DNA from: MED-G105 sp039819085
GTDB lineage: Bacteria > Pseudomonadota > Alphaproteobacteria > Caulobacterales > Parvularculaceae
DNA length: 15,917 nucleotides
Assembly (NCBI GenBank): GCA_039819085.1
Contig: JBCBSQ010000032.1
Span: 1 to 15,917, forward strand
Reading direction: 5' to 3'
In this document: positions 7,799 through 15,647 of the stretch, in pieces
How positions within the stretch are numbered: position 1 is the first letter of the stretch
Layout of the letters: every line of letters begins with the position of its first letter
Notes under the pieces: model-generated
Told to the model about the DNA's origin: nothing
Databases searched by the model: none
Seen by the model: the letters and a program-made list of their open reading frames with translations, nothing else
Made by a program: the position numbers and the translations under genes

Positions 7799-8584
7799 AT
7801 GAAGGATCTTTTTTCGCTTGAAGGGCGCACGGCGCTGATCACGGGCGGGTCGCGAGGCATCGGCAAGATGATCGCGCGCGGCTTCGTGGAGTTCGGCGCG
7901 AAGGTCTACATTTCGTCGCGAAAAGCCGAACCCTGCCTTGAGACCGCGGTCGAGCTTTCGGCCATCGGTGATTGCGTCGCGCTGCCGAAAGACGTGTCGA
8001 GCGTCGAGGGCTGTAACGATCTCGCCGCGGATTTCCACAAGCGTGAGGAAAAGCTCGACATCCTCGTCAACAACGCCGGCGCGGCGTGGGGGGCGGAATT
8101 CGACGAGTTTCCAGAGAATGGCTGGGACAAGGTTATGGACCTTAACGTCAAGTCGCCGTTCTTCCTGACCCAGGCGCTTCATGGCGCGTTGAAGAAGGCG
8201 GCGAGCCCTGACCGTCCCGGCAAGGTGATCATGATCGCGTCGATTGACGGGATTCGGATCAATCCATGGGAGACGTATCCGTACCAGGCGTCGAAGGCGG
8301 GCCTCATCCATCTGACCCGGCGAATGGCGGCGCGGCTCATCGAGGACAATATCTGCGTTTCCGGTATCGCGCCGGGGGCGTTCGCGTCTGAAATGAATCG
8401 GGCCGCGCGCGACCATGGCGATGCGATGGCGCAGATGATCCCGGCAAAGCGCATTGGTCGCGATGAAGACATGGCGGGCGCCGCGCTTTTTCTCGCGAGC
8501 CGGGCCGGGGACTATGTCGTCGGCGATACGTTGGCGGTCGACGGTGGCGTCGCGTATTCGTCAATCGCGCATATTGCCGGCTAG
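7799..8584 (+). CDS. SDR family oxidoreductase, RhlG-like
   Basis: 261-residue classical short-chain dehydrogenase/reductase, cytosolic and NAD(P)H-dependent. The Rossmann loop is T-G-G-S-R-G-I-G (15-22) and the structural motif N-N-A-G is at 91-94. The catalytic tetrad can be read as N116, S148, Y162 and K166 (Y-Q-A-S-K). A C-terminal V-D-G-G (247-250) is also typical. From memory its sequence resembles the beta-ketoacyl reductase RhlG of Pseudomonas (matching G-G-S-R-G-I-G, L-S-A-x-G-D-C and L-D-I-L-V-N-N-A-G segments) more than FabG, so a 3-oxoacyl or hydroxyacyl substrate is plausible but not shown. ATG at 7799 has AGGAGA (7784-7789) upstream; the frame is open to 7745 but the earlier part is Arg/Thr-rich and not family-like. 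A 20-bp tandem duplication overlaps its TAG stop. Confidence 0.93.
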   Translation: MKDLFSLEGRTALITGGSRGIGKMIARGFVEFGAKVYISSRKAEPCLETAVELSAIGDCVALPKDVSSVEGCNDLAADFHKREEKLDILVNNAGAAWGAEFDEFPENGWDKVMDLNVKSPFFLTQALHGALKKAASPDRPGKVIMIASIDGIRINPWETYPYQASKAGLIHLTRRMAARLIEDNICVSGIAPGAFASEMNRAARDHGDAMAQMIPAKRIGRDEDMAGAALFLASRAGDYVVGDTLAVDGGVAYSSIAHIAG

Positions 8585-8613
8585 CCTGTCGCTTTGCCGG
8601 CTGACCTGTCGCT
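8574..8613. repeat. 20-bp tandem duplication across the SDR stop codon
   Basis: Two adjacent 20-base units, 8574-8593 and 8594-8613, both begin TTGCCGGCT and end CCTGTCGCT. They differ only at two bases in the middle (AG versus GA). The first unit contains the last codons and TAG stop of the SDR gene. The second carries TGA at the same place but in another frame. It looks like a recent small slippage or duplication event that left the protein end intact. Confidence 0.85.
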
Positions 8614-8720
8614 GCCTAGTCCGCCGCGAACGATCGGATCGGGCGCTGGCCGCCTCAGGCAAAAAGCAGCGTCACCCAAAAAGGGCGGTGGCGCAAACGA
8701 TCAGTAAATCAGTCTGCTGA

Positions 8721-9101
8721 TCACTTGTCCGAGAATGTCTCGGCCGCTTCCAGCGGCGTTGTCGCGGCGGCCGTGTGCCGGTCGGCGCGTCGCCGGCACG
8801 GCGTGTCGATCGAAACGCCCGTCGCGCACTGGATGAGCCCAGCCGGCCGGCCTGTCGCACGTTGCGGCGCCGCTGCGCCGGTGTGGGGCGTGTAACTCGC
8901 GCGCCGCAAAGTCACGCCCGCCGCTTCCGCGTCGACGATCTGAGGCGCCGTGGTCGGTTCAGTTGTTCTCCGCTCGGCGAATCCGAAGACGCTGGCGCAG
9001 CCGCTAGAGGCGAGCGCGATTGCGCTGACGGCGACGAGGCGGCGCGCCCGTCGCGAAGCGGCAAGTCGTGGAAATACAAACGAAAAGCTGGAAACGCGCA
9101 T
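8721..9101 (-). CDS. small predicted lipoprotein of unknown function
   Basis: 126-residue protein I do not recognise. The N-terminus has a basic region (R16-R21), a hydrophobic stretch (about 22-32) and A-S-S-G-C with candidate lipidated Cys35. Position -3 is Ser, so the lipobox is not ideal. The mature part is low-complexity, rich in Ala, Thr, Arg and Pro, with two more cysteines (C92, C102) that might pair. The ATG at 9101 has a good ribosome binding site (GAGGGGG, 4-base spacer), the main argument that it is a real gene. It lies 76 bases downstream of the PHA-system gene on the same strand and may be co-transcribed with it. It converges on the SDR gene. The alternative is a spurious frame in GC-rich DNA. 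Confidence 0.6.
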   Translation of the reverse strand: MRVSSFSFVFPRLAASRRARRLVAVSAIALASSGCASVFGFAERRTTEPTTAPQIVDAEAAGVTLRRASYTPHTGAAAPQRATGRPAGLIQCATGVSIDTPCRRRADRHTAAATTPLEAAETFSDK

Positions 9102-9177
9102 TATACCCCCTCATGCGACTTGAGAGGAGACTACCACTGCCGCGCGAATCCTGCGAGCGGGAATCGCCGAAAGCGGG

Positions 9178-9495
9178 CTACTTTTTCTCCAGAAGAAGCT
9201 TGCCCTCGGATTCGATGCGCCCGGTAATGATCTCCGCGAGTGACGCGAGCAGCGACGGGAGGGTCGCTTCGATGCGCACATGATTTGGGAAAACGTCGAT
9301 CTTGCCGGCGACCTGCTGTCCAAGTCCTTTGCCCTCAAATGAGAGGCTGTCTTCCGCATCCCAATTTTGCGTGAACTTCAACAACGCGCCGCCGGACAGA
9401 GATGACTTGATCTTGTCAAAGCCCTCGTCAATGCGCCGGCGCGCCTCTTCTTTCCCGAGGTCGTGGTCAAGCATGATGGTAACGGTGCGCGGCAT
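9178..9495 (-). CDS. polyhydroxyalkanoic acid system family protein
   Basis: 105-residue small soluble protein matching what I know of the PHA granule-region family (Pfam PHA_gran_rgn). Cues are P-R-T-V-T-I-M-L-D-H-D-L-G-K-E-E-A-R-R-R (2-21), a central beta-rich part with D-S-L-S-F-E-G-K-G-L-G (49-59), V-A-G-K-I-D-V (62-68) and a C-terminal L-L-E-K-K. Family members are found with PHA synthesis genes, but their biochemical role is not settled. Length is typical. ATG at 9495 is preceded by GGAAGGAG with about 7 bases spacing. No phaC, phaR or phasin gene is in this window, so the link to polyester granules is by family only. It diverges from the DUF1499 gene (144-base gap) and may share a transcript with the lipoprotein at 8721-9101. 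Confidence 0.85.
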   Translation of the reverse strand: MPRTVTIMLDHDLGKEEARRRIDEGFDKIKSSLSGGALLKFTQNWDAEDSLSFEGKGLGQQVAGKIDVFPNHVRIEATLPSLLASLAEIITGRIESEGKLLLEKK

Positions 9496-9639
9496 CGTCA
9501 GCTCCTTCCGTGACCATCAGGTGGCGACTGCGGCGGCTGGTCGCAAGGTTTGAAGCGAATAGACGCATGGACCTGCGTGCTTTGGCTCGCCTGATCATGT
9601 AAGGGATCCTGGTCTATCGGGCTGGAAAGGCTTCAAGAA

Positions 9640-10407
9640 ATGCTGCGTCTGACGATCGTCGTCGTTTGCGTCGCTGCGATCGTCGCTGGCGGCGCAGTGA
9701 TCGCGTCTGGGCCTGGGGCTCGGCTGGGCGTCTGGGACTATGGCGACGGCTTTGGCATCATGCGGGCGGTCGCGCCATATGCGCTCGGCCTGTCGGCTGC
9801 GTCTTTCGCGGCGTTGGCTGTGTCGGTCTTTCGCGCGCGCGCATTGGTTCCATTGGCGCTTGGCGCAGCGCTGATTGCGGGCGTTGCAGGATACGTCCCC
9901 ATCAAGATGCGCGAACTCGTCGCCGCGCACCCGTTCATTCATGACGTCACGACGGACTTCGAAAACCCGCCGGCGATTATCGCCGCAGCGGATCTGCCGC
10001 GCAAAAACCCGACCGCTTACGTCGGCGCCGAACAGGCGCCGCGCGCGGATGAGGGCGTGACCGTCGCGGACGCGCAACGCGCCGCGTTTCCCCAGATCGC
10101 GCCGCTCTACTTCGAAGCGTCCGCCGAAGACATCGCCCAAGCCGCGAAAGACGTCCTAGGTTCGATGGGCATGAAGATCCTTGATGAATACGATACCGAA
10201 GCGGGTTATGCGATAGAAGCGTCGTACACCTCGTTATGGTATGGCTTTGTGGACGACTTCATTGTCCGGATACAGCCCTCTGACGATGGCCGCATGCGAG
10301 TGGACCTGCGCTCAAAGTCTCGGGTCGGCGGATCGGATCTCGGCGCCAATGGCCGCCGTGTCTTGACGTTTTCGTCGAAACTAAGGTCGAAGCTGGAGAG
10401 AGGTTGA
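9640..10407 (+). CDS. DUF1499 domain-containing membrane protein
   Basis: 255-residue protein with three N-terminal hydrophobic segments (about 3-23, 46-64 and 68-87), then a soluble domain from about residue 99 to the end. The soluble part begins H-D-V-T-T-D-F-E-N-P-P (101-111). It continues with D-D-F-I-V-R-I (205-211) and D-L-R-S-K-S-R-V-G-G-S-D-L-G-A-N (222-237), which are hallmarks of DUF1499. The domain's role is unknown. Membrane-anchored versions with this layout are common in alphaproteobacteria. The ATG at 9640 follows AAAGG with about 9 bases spacing. Upstream is the divergent PHA-system gene. No terminator is obvious after the stop, and a candidate promoter for the next gene starts about 30 bases downstream. 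Confidence 0.88.
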   Translation: MLRLTIVVVCVAAIVAGGAVIASGPGARLGVWDYGDGFGIMRAVAPYALGLSAASFAALAVSVFRARALVPLALGAALIAGVAGYVPIKMRELVAAHPFIHDVTTDFENPPAIIAAADLPRKNPTAYVGAEQAPRADEGVTVADAQRAAFPQIAPLYFEASAEDIAQAAKDVLGSMGMKILDEYDTEAGYAIEASYTSLWYGFVDDFIVRIQPSDDGRMRVDLRSKSRVGGSDLGANGRRVLTFSSKLRSKLERG

Positions 10408-10438
10408 AACTGGCGAAGGGCGGCGACGGCCGGGCTGA

Positions 10439-10465
10439 TTGGCTGACCGCTGACGTCTATATACT
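10439..10465 (+). promoter_or_regulatory. candidate promoter for the FG-GAP lipoprotein
   Basis: A clear -10-like TATACT lies at 10460-10465 in an otherwise GC-rich gap. The best -35 match is TTGGCT at 10439-10444, but the spacer is short (15 bases). Transcription would leave a leader of about 95 bases before the ATG at 10566. Confidence 0.35.
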
Positions 10466-10565
10466 TTCCTGCTCTCGAGAAACGACGCGGATCGGAGGCG
10501 TTTAACTCGGCGAGTTGGCGCGTTTTTTGAATAGCATATTCATCGAGCTCTATTTGGATGGTCTT

Positions 10566-12413
10566 ATGGTTTGGCGGCTGTCGATCTCTTCTTGTTTACT
10601 CATTTGCGCATCAGCCTGCAGCGGCGGAAGCGACCCCACGCCAGCGCCGCCGCCTCCTTCGCCTCCGCCGCCCCCTCCGCCCGCGGTAAATAGTCCGCCA
10701 ACGATCACCGCGTCTTCGGTGACAGTTGACGAGAACGCTCAATCGGCGTTGCTCACCGCTACCGCGACGGACCCGGATGGCGACGCGCTGACGTTTTCCA
10801 TCGCCGGCGTCGATGCGGCTGATTTCGCGATTTCGTCGACTACGGGCGTTATCAGCGCCGCCGCGCCGCTCGACTTTGAAGAGCCGGCGGACAACGATGG
10901 CGATAATGTCTACGAACTCACGGTGAGCGTCAGCGATGGCGCGGCGAGCGCAAGTTCGGACATTTCAATTACTGTGAGCGACGTCCCGGGGGACGAACCG
11001 ATCAAGATATCCGGCGATTTTGTCGGCGGACGGATCGGGCTGTCGATGCGATCCGCGCCCGATTATGACGGCGACGGCGTCGCAGACCTCGCAATTGGCG
11101 CCGACAAGGCGGCGACGGCGACGAGCGACGTGGTCGGCTATGTTCTTTTCAGCAGCGAGATCGCGGGCTTGTCGGGCGAAACGTTTTCGCTTGCTGATGT
11201 GATTACGGGCGTTGGCGTTGAGTTCTTCGTATCGTCGCTCGCGTCAAACACATCTTTCGCGCCGACAGAAGTGTCAGCCGCAGCGACGAGCGCCGGCGAC
11301 GCGTTCGCGTTTTTTGACCATCCGCTTGCGACGACCGGCGCGCGCGCGACGACGCAGTTCTTTGAAGGCTCGGCCAGCGACATTGCGGCTTTGGGCACGC
11401 GCGTCGACATTGGCGCCGCGCCGGCGTCTCCGCTCATTCGATCCACGATCGACGGCAGCCTGGAAGACGCGGATCCGGCCGTTTTTCCTGAGCTTTTAGC
11501 GTTCGCTCTTCGCCCGGGCTTAACGCCGCTTGCGGGCGAGTCCGCGATCCGGCCGGTTGGCGATGTGACGGGAGATGGGGTGTTCGATTTTGCGTTCGCC
11601 GCAGAGACGACAAGCGGATCGCAGAGATTTGTATACGTTGTTTCCGGCGCCGCGGTGGCGGCCGACGCCGATGGCGCGGTCAGCCAGTCTGATCTGTCTT
11701 TTCCGGACATTTTCGAGATTGAGCTTGAAGCGACTGACTCCAGCGTTTTGTTTGGCCAGTCGGGCGACGTCGACAATGACGGTTTTGACGAGTTGATTTT
11801 CTCGTCGATTGGTCCGCCAACGGCCGGCGCGTCATTGGCGTATGTGATCGACGGGGCCGGTCTCGTCGCTGATGCGGATGGGGCTGTTTCCGTCTCGTCA
11901 TTACCTGGAGACCTTGGCTTTCGCATCAATCAGGACAACGCCGGACCGACGCCGTCATTTGCGTTTCTGGACGCCAACATCGTTGGCGATCTCACCGGCG
12001 ATGGACGCGCGGAGGCGCTTGTCGTCGTCTCGGCCAACCGCTCGACGCCCACGTCCGACAACGCGCGATCCGAGGGGGTCCTGCTCAGCGGGAGCTATCT
12101 GGCGAGCCTCGGCGCCACGGATGTGTCGCTTGCAGATGATCTCGCAGCGGGTGAGGGCGCCGATATTCTGCCCGAGCCGATTGACGATGTTACGGGCCTT
12201 GCGACAGACGCGTTCGGCTCCGGCGTCGCGCGGGCTTTTGATCTCGACAATGACAATGTTCTTGAACTCGCAATCGGGGCGCCGTTTGCTGATACGCCGC
12301 AATCCGTCACCTCGTTTGAAGAAGCGGTTGGCGCGATCTACGTCATTCCGTCCACGCTCGCCACGCAAGCGATCGAGGACGGCGGCGTGATTGATCTTGG
12401 CGACGAGTTCTAG
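10566..12413 (+). CDS. lipoprotein with polyproline stalk, cadherin-like domain and FG-GAP repeats
   Basis: 615-residue predicted envelope or surface lipoprotein. A signal peptide with A-S-A-C gives lipidated Cys18. A Pro-rich stalk follows (about 25-46, with seven prolines in a row). A cadherin-like domain spans about 43-140, with V-D-E-N, T-D-P-D-G-D and F-E-E-P-A-D-N-D-G-D calcium-ligand-type motifs. The remainder carries FG-GAP/integrin-alpha-type repeats with D-x-D-G-D loops. These are at about 167-180, 332-346, 400-414, 474-488 and 558-573, suggesting a calcium-binding beta-propeller. Asp and Glu are abundant throughout, so the protein is very acidic, as in marine secreted proteins. I chose ATG 10566 because it starts the signal peptide. 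A TTG at 10515 adds 17 residues and has GGAGG too far upstream. Function is likely adhesion or surface binding, by domain inference only. No secretion genes are adjacent. Confidence 0.85.
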   Translation: MVWRLSISSCLLICASACSGGSDPTPAPPPPSPPPPPPPAVNSPPTITASSVTVDENAQSALLTATATDPDGDALTFSIAGVDAADFAISSTTGVISAAAPLDFEEPADNDGDNVYELTVSVSDGAASASSDISITVSDVPGDEPIKISGDFVGGRIGLSMRSAPDYDGDGVADLAIGADKAATATSDVVGYVLFSSEIAGLSGETFSLADVITGVGVEFFVSSLASNTSFAPTEVSAAATSAGDAFAFFDHPLATTGARATTQFFEGSASDIAALGTRVDIGAAPASPLIRSTIDGSLEDADPAVFPELLAFALRPGLTPLAGESAIRPVGDVTGDGVFDFAFAAETTSGSQRFVYVVSGAAVAADADGAVSQSDLSFPDIFEIELEATDSSVLFGQSGDVDNDGFDELIFSSIGPPTAGASLAYVIDGAGLVADADGAVSVSSLPGDLGFRINQDNAGPTPSFAFLDANIVGDLTGDGRAEALVVVSANRSTPTSDNARSEGVLLSGSYLASLGATDVSLADDLAAGEGADILPEPIDDVTGLATDAFGSGVARAFDLDNDNVLELAIGAPFADTPQSVTSFEEAVGAIYVIPSTLATQAIEDGGVIDLGDEF

Positions 12414-12570
12414 TCGCGGTCCGCCGCATTCAATTAGCTGCAGATCGTCGCGCGATTGCGGGCGCCTCATTCGGCCGTCTCTCTTTTGGCCTCCAGGTAA
12501 GCGCGGCCCGCAACAGCTGGTCGGCCCGAGTTTGTCCGCGCGCTGCGCCTGCATGCTGGAATCGTTTCAG

Positions 12571-12596
12571 TCGATTATAAGTTCAGTAATTATCGA
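12571..12596. promoter_or_regulatory. palindrome upstream of katG, candidate OxyR-type operator
   Basis: Arms TCGATTATAA (12571-12580) and TAATTATCGA (12587-12596) around a 6-base spacer pair at 8 of 10 positions. The stretch is AT-rich within GC-rich DNA and ends just before a weak -35. In many proteobacteria katG is activated by OxyR bound at such a place. The sequence is not a close match to the E. coli ATAG-N7-CTAT pattern, so OxyR is inference. Confidence 0.45.
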
Positions 12597-12597
12597 T

Positions 12598-12626
12598 TTT
12601 ATCTCTTCATGTCGCTGCGCTAGTCT
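12598..12626 (+). promoter_or_regulatory. candidate katG promoter
   Basis: TTTATC (12598-12603) and TAGTCT (12621-12626) are separated by 17 bases. The -35 is poor, which fits an activator-dependent promoter, with the palindrome at 12571-12596 ending two bases upstream. The leader to the ATG would be about 40 bases. Confidence 0.35.
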
Positions 12627-12674
12627 CCCCTTGCGATGGAATGATCAGAAAACCCCACACGCAAGGGAGGATTT

Positions 12675-14870
12675 ATGGACGGCGAAGCAAGATGCCCTTT
12701 CTCAGGCGGCGTTCCGAAGTTCACCGCAGGCGGCGGAACCACGAATGAGGACTGGTGGCCAAACCGGCTGAACCTGAAGATCCTGCGTCAGCACTCGTCC
12801 CTGTCCGACCCGATGGGCGAGGCTTTTGACTATGGCGCAGCATTCACGTCGATCGATTATGCGGCCCTGAAGCAGGACCTCTACGACTTGATGACCACGT
12901 CGCAGGATTGGTGGCCGGCGGATTACGGGCACTACGGACCTTTGTTCATCCGCATGGCCTGGCACTCTGCCGGCACCTACCGGATCAGCGACGGGCGCGG
13001 CGGCGGCGGCACGGGCAACCAGCGCTTTGCGCCGCTGAACAGCTGGCCGGACAATGGCAATCTTGACAAGGCGCGGCTGCTGCTCTGGCCAATCAAAAAG
13101 AAGTACGGCGAGAAGATTTCCTGGGCGGATCTGATGATCCTCGCCGGCAATTGCGCGCTTGAATCCATGGGCTTCAAGACCTTCGGCTTCGGCGGCGGCC
13201 GGCCGGACATCTGGGAGCCGGAGGACGACATCTATTGGGGCGCGGAGGCCGAATGGCTCGGCGACAAGCGCTACACCGGCGATCGCGATCTGGAGGATCC
13301 TCTGGGTGCGGTGCAAATGGGCCTCATTTACGTGAACCCGGAAGGGCCGAACGGGAACCCTGACCCCGTCGCGTCGGGGCGCGACATTCGCGAGACCTTT
13401 GGTCGCATGGCGATGGACGACGAGGAAACTGTTGCGCTCGTCGCGGGCGGACACACCTTCGGCAAAGCGCATGGCGCAGGCGATGCGGCTCTTGTCGGTG
13501 TGGAGCCCGAAGGCGCGCCGATCGAAGCGCAGGGCATGGGCTGGCTCTCCACCCACGCCAGCGGCAAAGGGGTCGACGCCATAACAAGCGGTATCGAAGG
13601 CCCCTGGACGCCGACGCCGACGACCTGGGACATGAGCTATTTCGACGTCCTTTTCGGTTATGAATGGGAGCTCACCAAGAGCCCGGCCGGTGCCAATCAA
13701 TGGCGCCCGAAGAACCTTGCGGAAAAGGATCACGCCCCGCAGGTCGACGGCTTCGGCGCGAGCGTCGAACTGATGATGACCACCGCCGATATGGCGATGC
13801 GCATGGACCCGGTTTACGAGCCGATCTCCCGACGGTTCCATCAGAACCCGGATCAGTTCGCCGACGCGTTCGCGCGCGCCTGGTTCAAGCTCACGCACCG
13901 CGACATGGGACCGAAAGTCAGATATCTGGGTCCTGAAGTTCCGTCAGAAGAGCTGATCTGGCAGGACCCAGTTCCCGCTGTCGATCACGCGCTGATCGAC
14001 GCCTCCGACGTCGCGACGTTGAAATCGAAAGTCCTCGCGTCCGGCCTGTCGGTCTCGCAGCTCGTTACGACCGCCTGGGCGTCTGCGTCGACCTATCGCG
14101 ATTCCGACAAGCGCGGCGGCGCAAACGGCGCGCGCATTCGCCTGGCGCCCCAGAAAGACTGGGCGGTCAATCAGCCTGCTGAGCTGTCGAAAGTCCTGGC
14201 GGGTCTTGAAAAGATCCAGGCGGACTTCAACGCGAACGCAGGCGGCGGAAAGAAGGTCTCGCTCGCCGATCTCATCGTCCTCGCCGGGTGCGCAGGCGTC
14301 GAACAGGCGGCGAAGAACGCCGGCCATGACGTGACGGTTCCGTTCACGCCGGGCCGCACGGACGCGAGCGAAGCGCAGACTGACGAACAGTCCTTCGCCG
14401 CGCTCGAACCTGTCGCCGACGGCTTTCGCAATTATGTGAAAGAGGGCGTCGACGTTCCGGCGGAAAAACTGCTCGTCGATCGCGCGCAACTGCTGTCGCT
14501 GACGTCGCCGGAGATGACGGCGCTTGTCGGGGGCTTGCGCGTCCTCGGCGCCAATTTCGGCGGCGCGAAGCATGGCGTCTTCACGGGACGGTTGGAGGCG
14601 TTGACGAACGACTTCTTCGTCAACCTTCTGGACCTTGGCGTGAAGTGGGCCGCCGTTTCCGACGCCGAAGACGTGTTTGAAGGCCGCGACCGCGCAAGCG
14701 GCGACGTTAGATGGACCGGCACGCGGGCCGATCTCATCTTCGGCTCAAATTCAGAGTTGCGCGCGATTTCCGAGGTCTACGGATCGTCGGGCGGCGAAGC
14801 CCGTTTCGTGCGTGACTTCGTCGCCGCCTGGGCCAAGGTGATGGACCTTGACCGATTTGACGTGTCGTGA
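12675..14870 (+). CDS. katG: bifunctional catalase-peroxidase
   Basis: 731-residue haem enzyme that removes hydrogen peroxide by catalase and peroxidase cycles. Distal-side residues are R93, W96 and H97 in R-M-A-W-H. The Trp-Tyr-Met adduct needed for catalase activity can be read as W96, Y219 (L-I-Y-V-N-P-E-G) and M245 (R-M-A-M). The proximal haem ligand is H260 in G-G-H-T-F-G-K, with W318 and D372 completing the proximal triad. The usual duplicated C-terminal half, which lacks haem, is present to the end, so the gene is complete and of family length. ATG at 12675 has a strong ribosome binding site (AAGGGAGG, about 5 bases spacing). It is a single-gene unit with its own candidate promoter and operator and a terminator downstream. 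No oxyR or ahp gene is in the window. Confidence 0.98.
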   Translation: MDGEARCPFSGGVPKFTAGGGTTNEDWWPNRLNLKILRQHSSLSDPMGEAFDYGAAFTSIDYAALKQDLYDLMTTSQDWWPADYGHYGPLFIRMAWHSAGTYRISDGRGGGGTGNQRFAPLNSWPDNGNLDKARLLLWPIKKKYGEKISWADLMILAGNCALESMGFKTFGFGGGRPDIWEPEDDIYWGAEAEWLGDKRYTGDRDLEDPLGAVQMGLIYVNPEGPNGNPDPVASGRDIRETFGRMAMDDEETVALVAGGHTFGKAHGAGDAALVGVEPEGAPIEAQGMGWLSTHASGKGVDAITSGIEGPWTPTPTTWDMSYFDVLFGYEWELTKSPAGANQWRPKNLAEKDHAPQVDGFGASVELMMTTADMAMRMDPVYEPISRRFHQNPDQFADAFARAWFKLTHRDMGPKVRYLGPEVPSEELIWQDPVPAVDHALIDASDVATLKSKVLASGLSVSQLVTTAWASASTYRDSDKRGGANGARIRLAPQKDWAVNQPAELSKVLAGLEKIQADFNANAGGGKKVSLADLIVLAGCAGVEQAAKNAGHDVTVPFTPGRTDASEAQTDEQSFAALEPVADGFRNYVKEGVDVPAEKLLVDRAQLLSLTSPEMTALVGGLRVLGANFGGAKHGVFTGRLEALTNDFFVNLLDLGVKWAAVSDAEDVFEGRDRASGDVRWTGTRADLIFGSNSELRAISEVYGSSGGEARFVRDFVAAWAKVMDLDRFDVS

Positions 14871-14901
14871 CGATCCAGGAAACTAAGTGAAATGAAAATC
14901 G

Positions 14902-14927
14902 GCGCTCCGGGGATACCTCCGGAGCGC
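14902..14927. terminator. bidirectional rho-independent terminator between katG and purN
   Basis: A perfect 9-bp stem, GCGCTCCGG (14902-14910) with CCGGAGCGC (14919-14927), closes an 8-base loop. On the plus strand it is followed by TTCGTTTT, and on the minus strand by CGATTTTC. It can therefore stop both katG and the convergent purMN transcript. Confidence 0.88.
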
Positions 14928-14949
14928 TTCGTTTTGAGCGCGCCTTGCT

Positions 14950-15615
14950 CTACGCCATCGGGGTCACAATGACCTCATCCGTAGCGAGACTGGCGTCAAA
15001 CGTGACGCGGTCGTTCGCGCCGAGACGCGCCTTTCCCTCTGCTAAGAGCCGCAGACAAGTCGGGTAAAGCCGGTGCTCCAGCTCCAGTATCCGCGCGGCA
15101 AGCGTCTCGGGCGTGTCGGCCGGCCGAACGGCGAGGGCGGCCTGGCCGATGATCGGCCCGGCGTCGACTTCGCTGGAGACGAAGTGCACTGTGCACCCGG
15201 CGATTTTCGCGCCGCTCTCAATCGTGCGTTCGTGAACGCTGACGCCGCGGAAGGCGGGCAGGAGCGACGGGTGCATGTTGATCATCCGTCCGCGCCAGGC
15301 TCTGGTAAAGTCGCTCGTGAAGACCCGCATAAAGCCTGCGAGGCAAATGAAATCGACTTTCGCGGCATCAAGCGCTTCTTGCAGCGGCGCTTCGAACGCG
15401 GCCCGGGCCGCCTCGCCCTTGCCGAAGGCTTTGTGGTCGATGACGCGCGTCGTCACGCCTGCGTCCCGCGCGCGCGTGAGGCCCTCCGCATCCGGCCGAT
15501 TTGACAGGGCGAGGGTGATCTCGGCCGGGAAATCATCCGACGCCGCGGCGTCGATCAGAGCCTGAAGGTTTGTGCCGCGCCCGGAGAACAGGATCGCGAC
15601 GCGAGTCTTCGACAT
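14950..15615 (-). CDS. purN: phosphoribosylglycinamide formyltransferase (GAR transformylase)
   Basis: 221-residue cytosolic enzyme that transfers a formyl group from 10-formyl-tetrahydrofolate to GAR, the third step of de novo purine synthesis. The N-terminus has the phosphate-binding S-G-R-G-T-N-L (11-17). Catalytic residues are N113 and H115 in N-M-H-P-S-L-L-P (113-120) and D151 in S-E-V-D-A-G-P (148-154), matching N106, H108 and D144 of the E. coli enzyme. Length is normal. ATG at 15615 follows AAGGAG about 11 bases upstream, slightly far. It lies 32 bases after purM on the same strand, the common purMN operon order. The terminator at 14902-14927 follows it. Confidence 0.97.
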   Translation of the reverse strand: MSKTRVAILFSGRGTNLQALIDAAASDDFPAEITLALSNRPDAEGLTRARDAGVTTRVIDHKAFGKGEAARAAFEAPLQEALDAAKVDFICLAGFMRVFTSDFTRAWRGRMINMHPSLLPAFRGVSVHERTIESGAKIAGCTVHFVSSEVDAGPIIGQAALAVRPADTPETLAARILELEHRLYPTCLRLLAEGKARLGANDRVTFDASLATDEVIVTPMA

Positions 15616-15647
15616 GCCGTGGAATGCTCCTTAGGGACCTTGTTGGT

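Noticed and set aside
8699..8722. Inverted repeat GATCAG-N12-CTGATC between the convergent SDR and lipoprotein genes
   Set aside because: The arms are only 6 bp, not GC-rich, with a long loop and no T-tract, so I do not call it a terminator.
11138..11929. 263-codon minus-strand open frame inside the FG-GAP lipoprotein gene
   Set aside because: It is a mirror frame of a repetitive Asp/Ala-rich gene, Ser/Pro-rich and without motifs.
12702..13898. 398-codon minus-strand open frame inside katG
   Set aside because: It is fully antisense to katG, Arg/Ala-rich and without a family signature.
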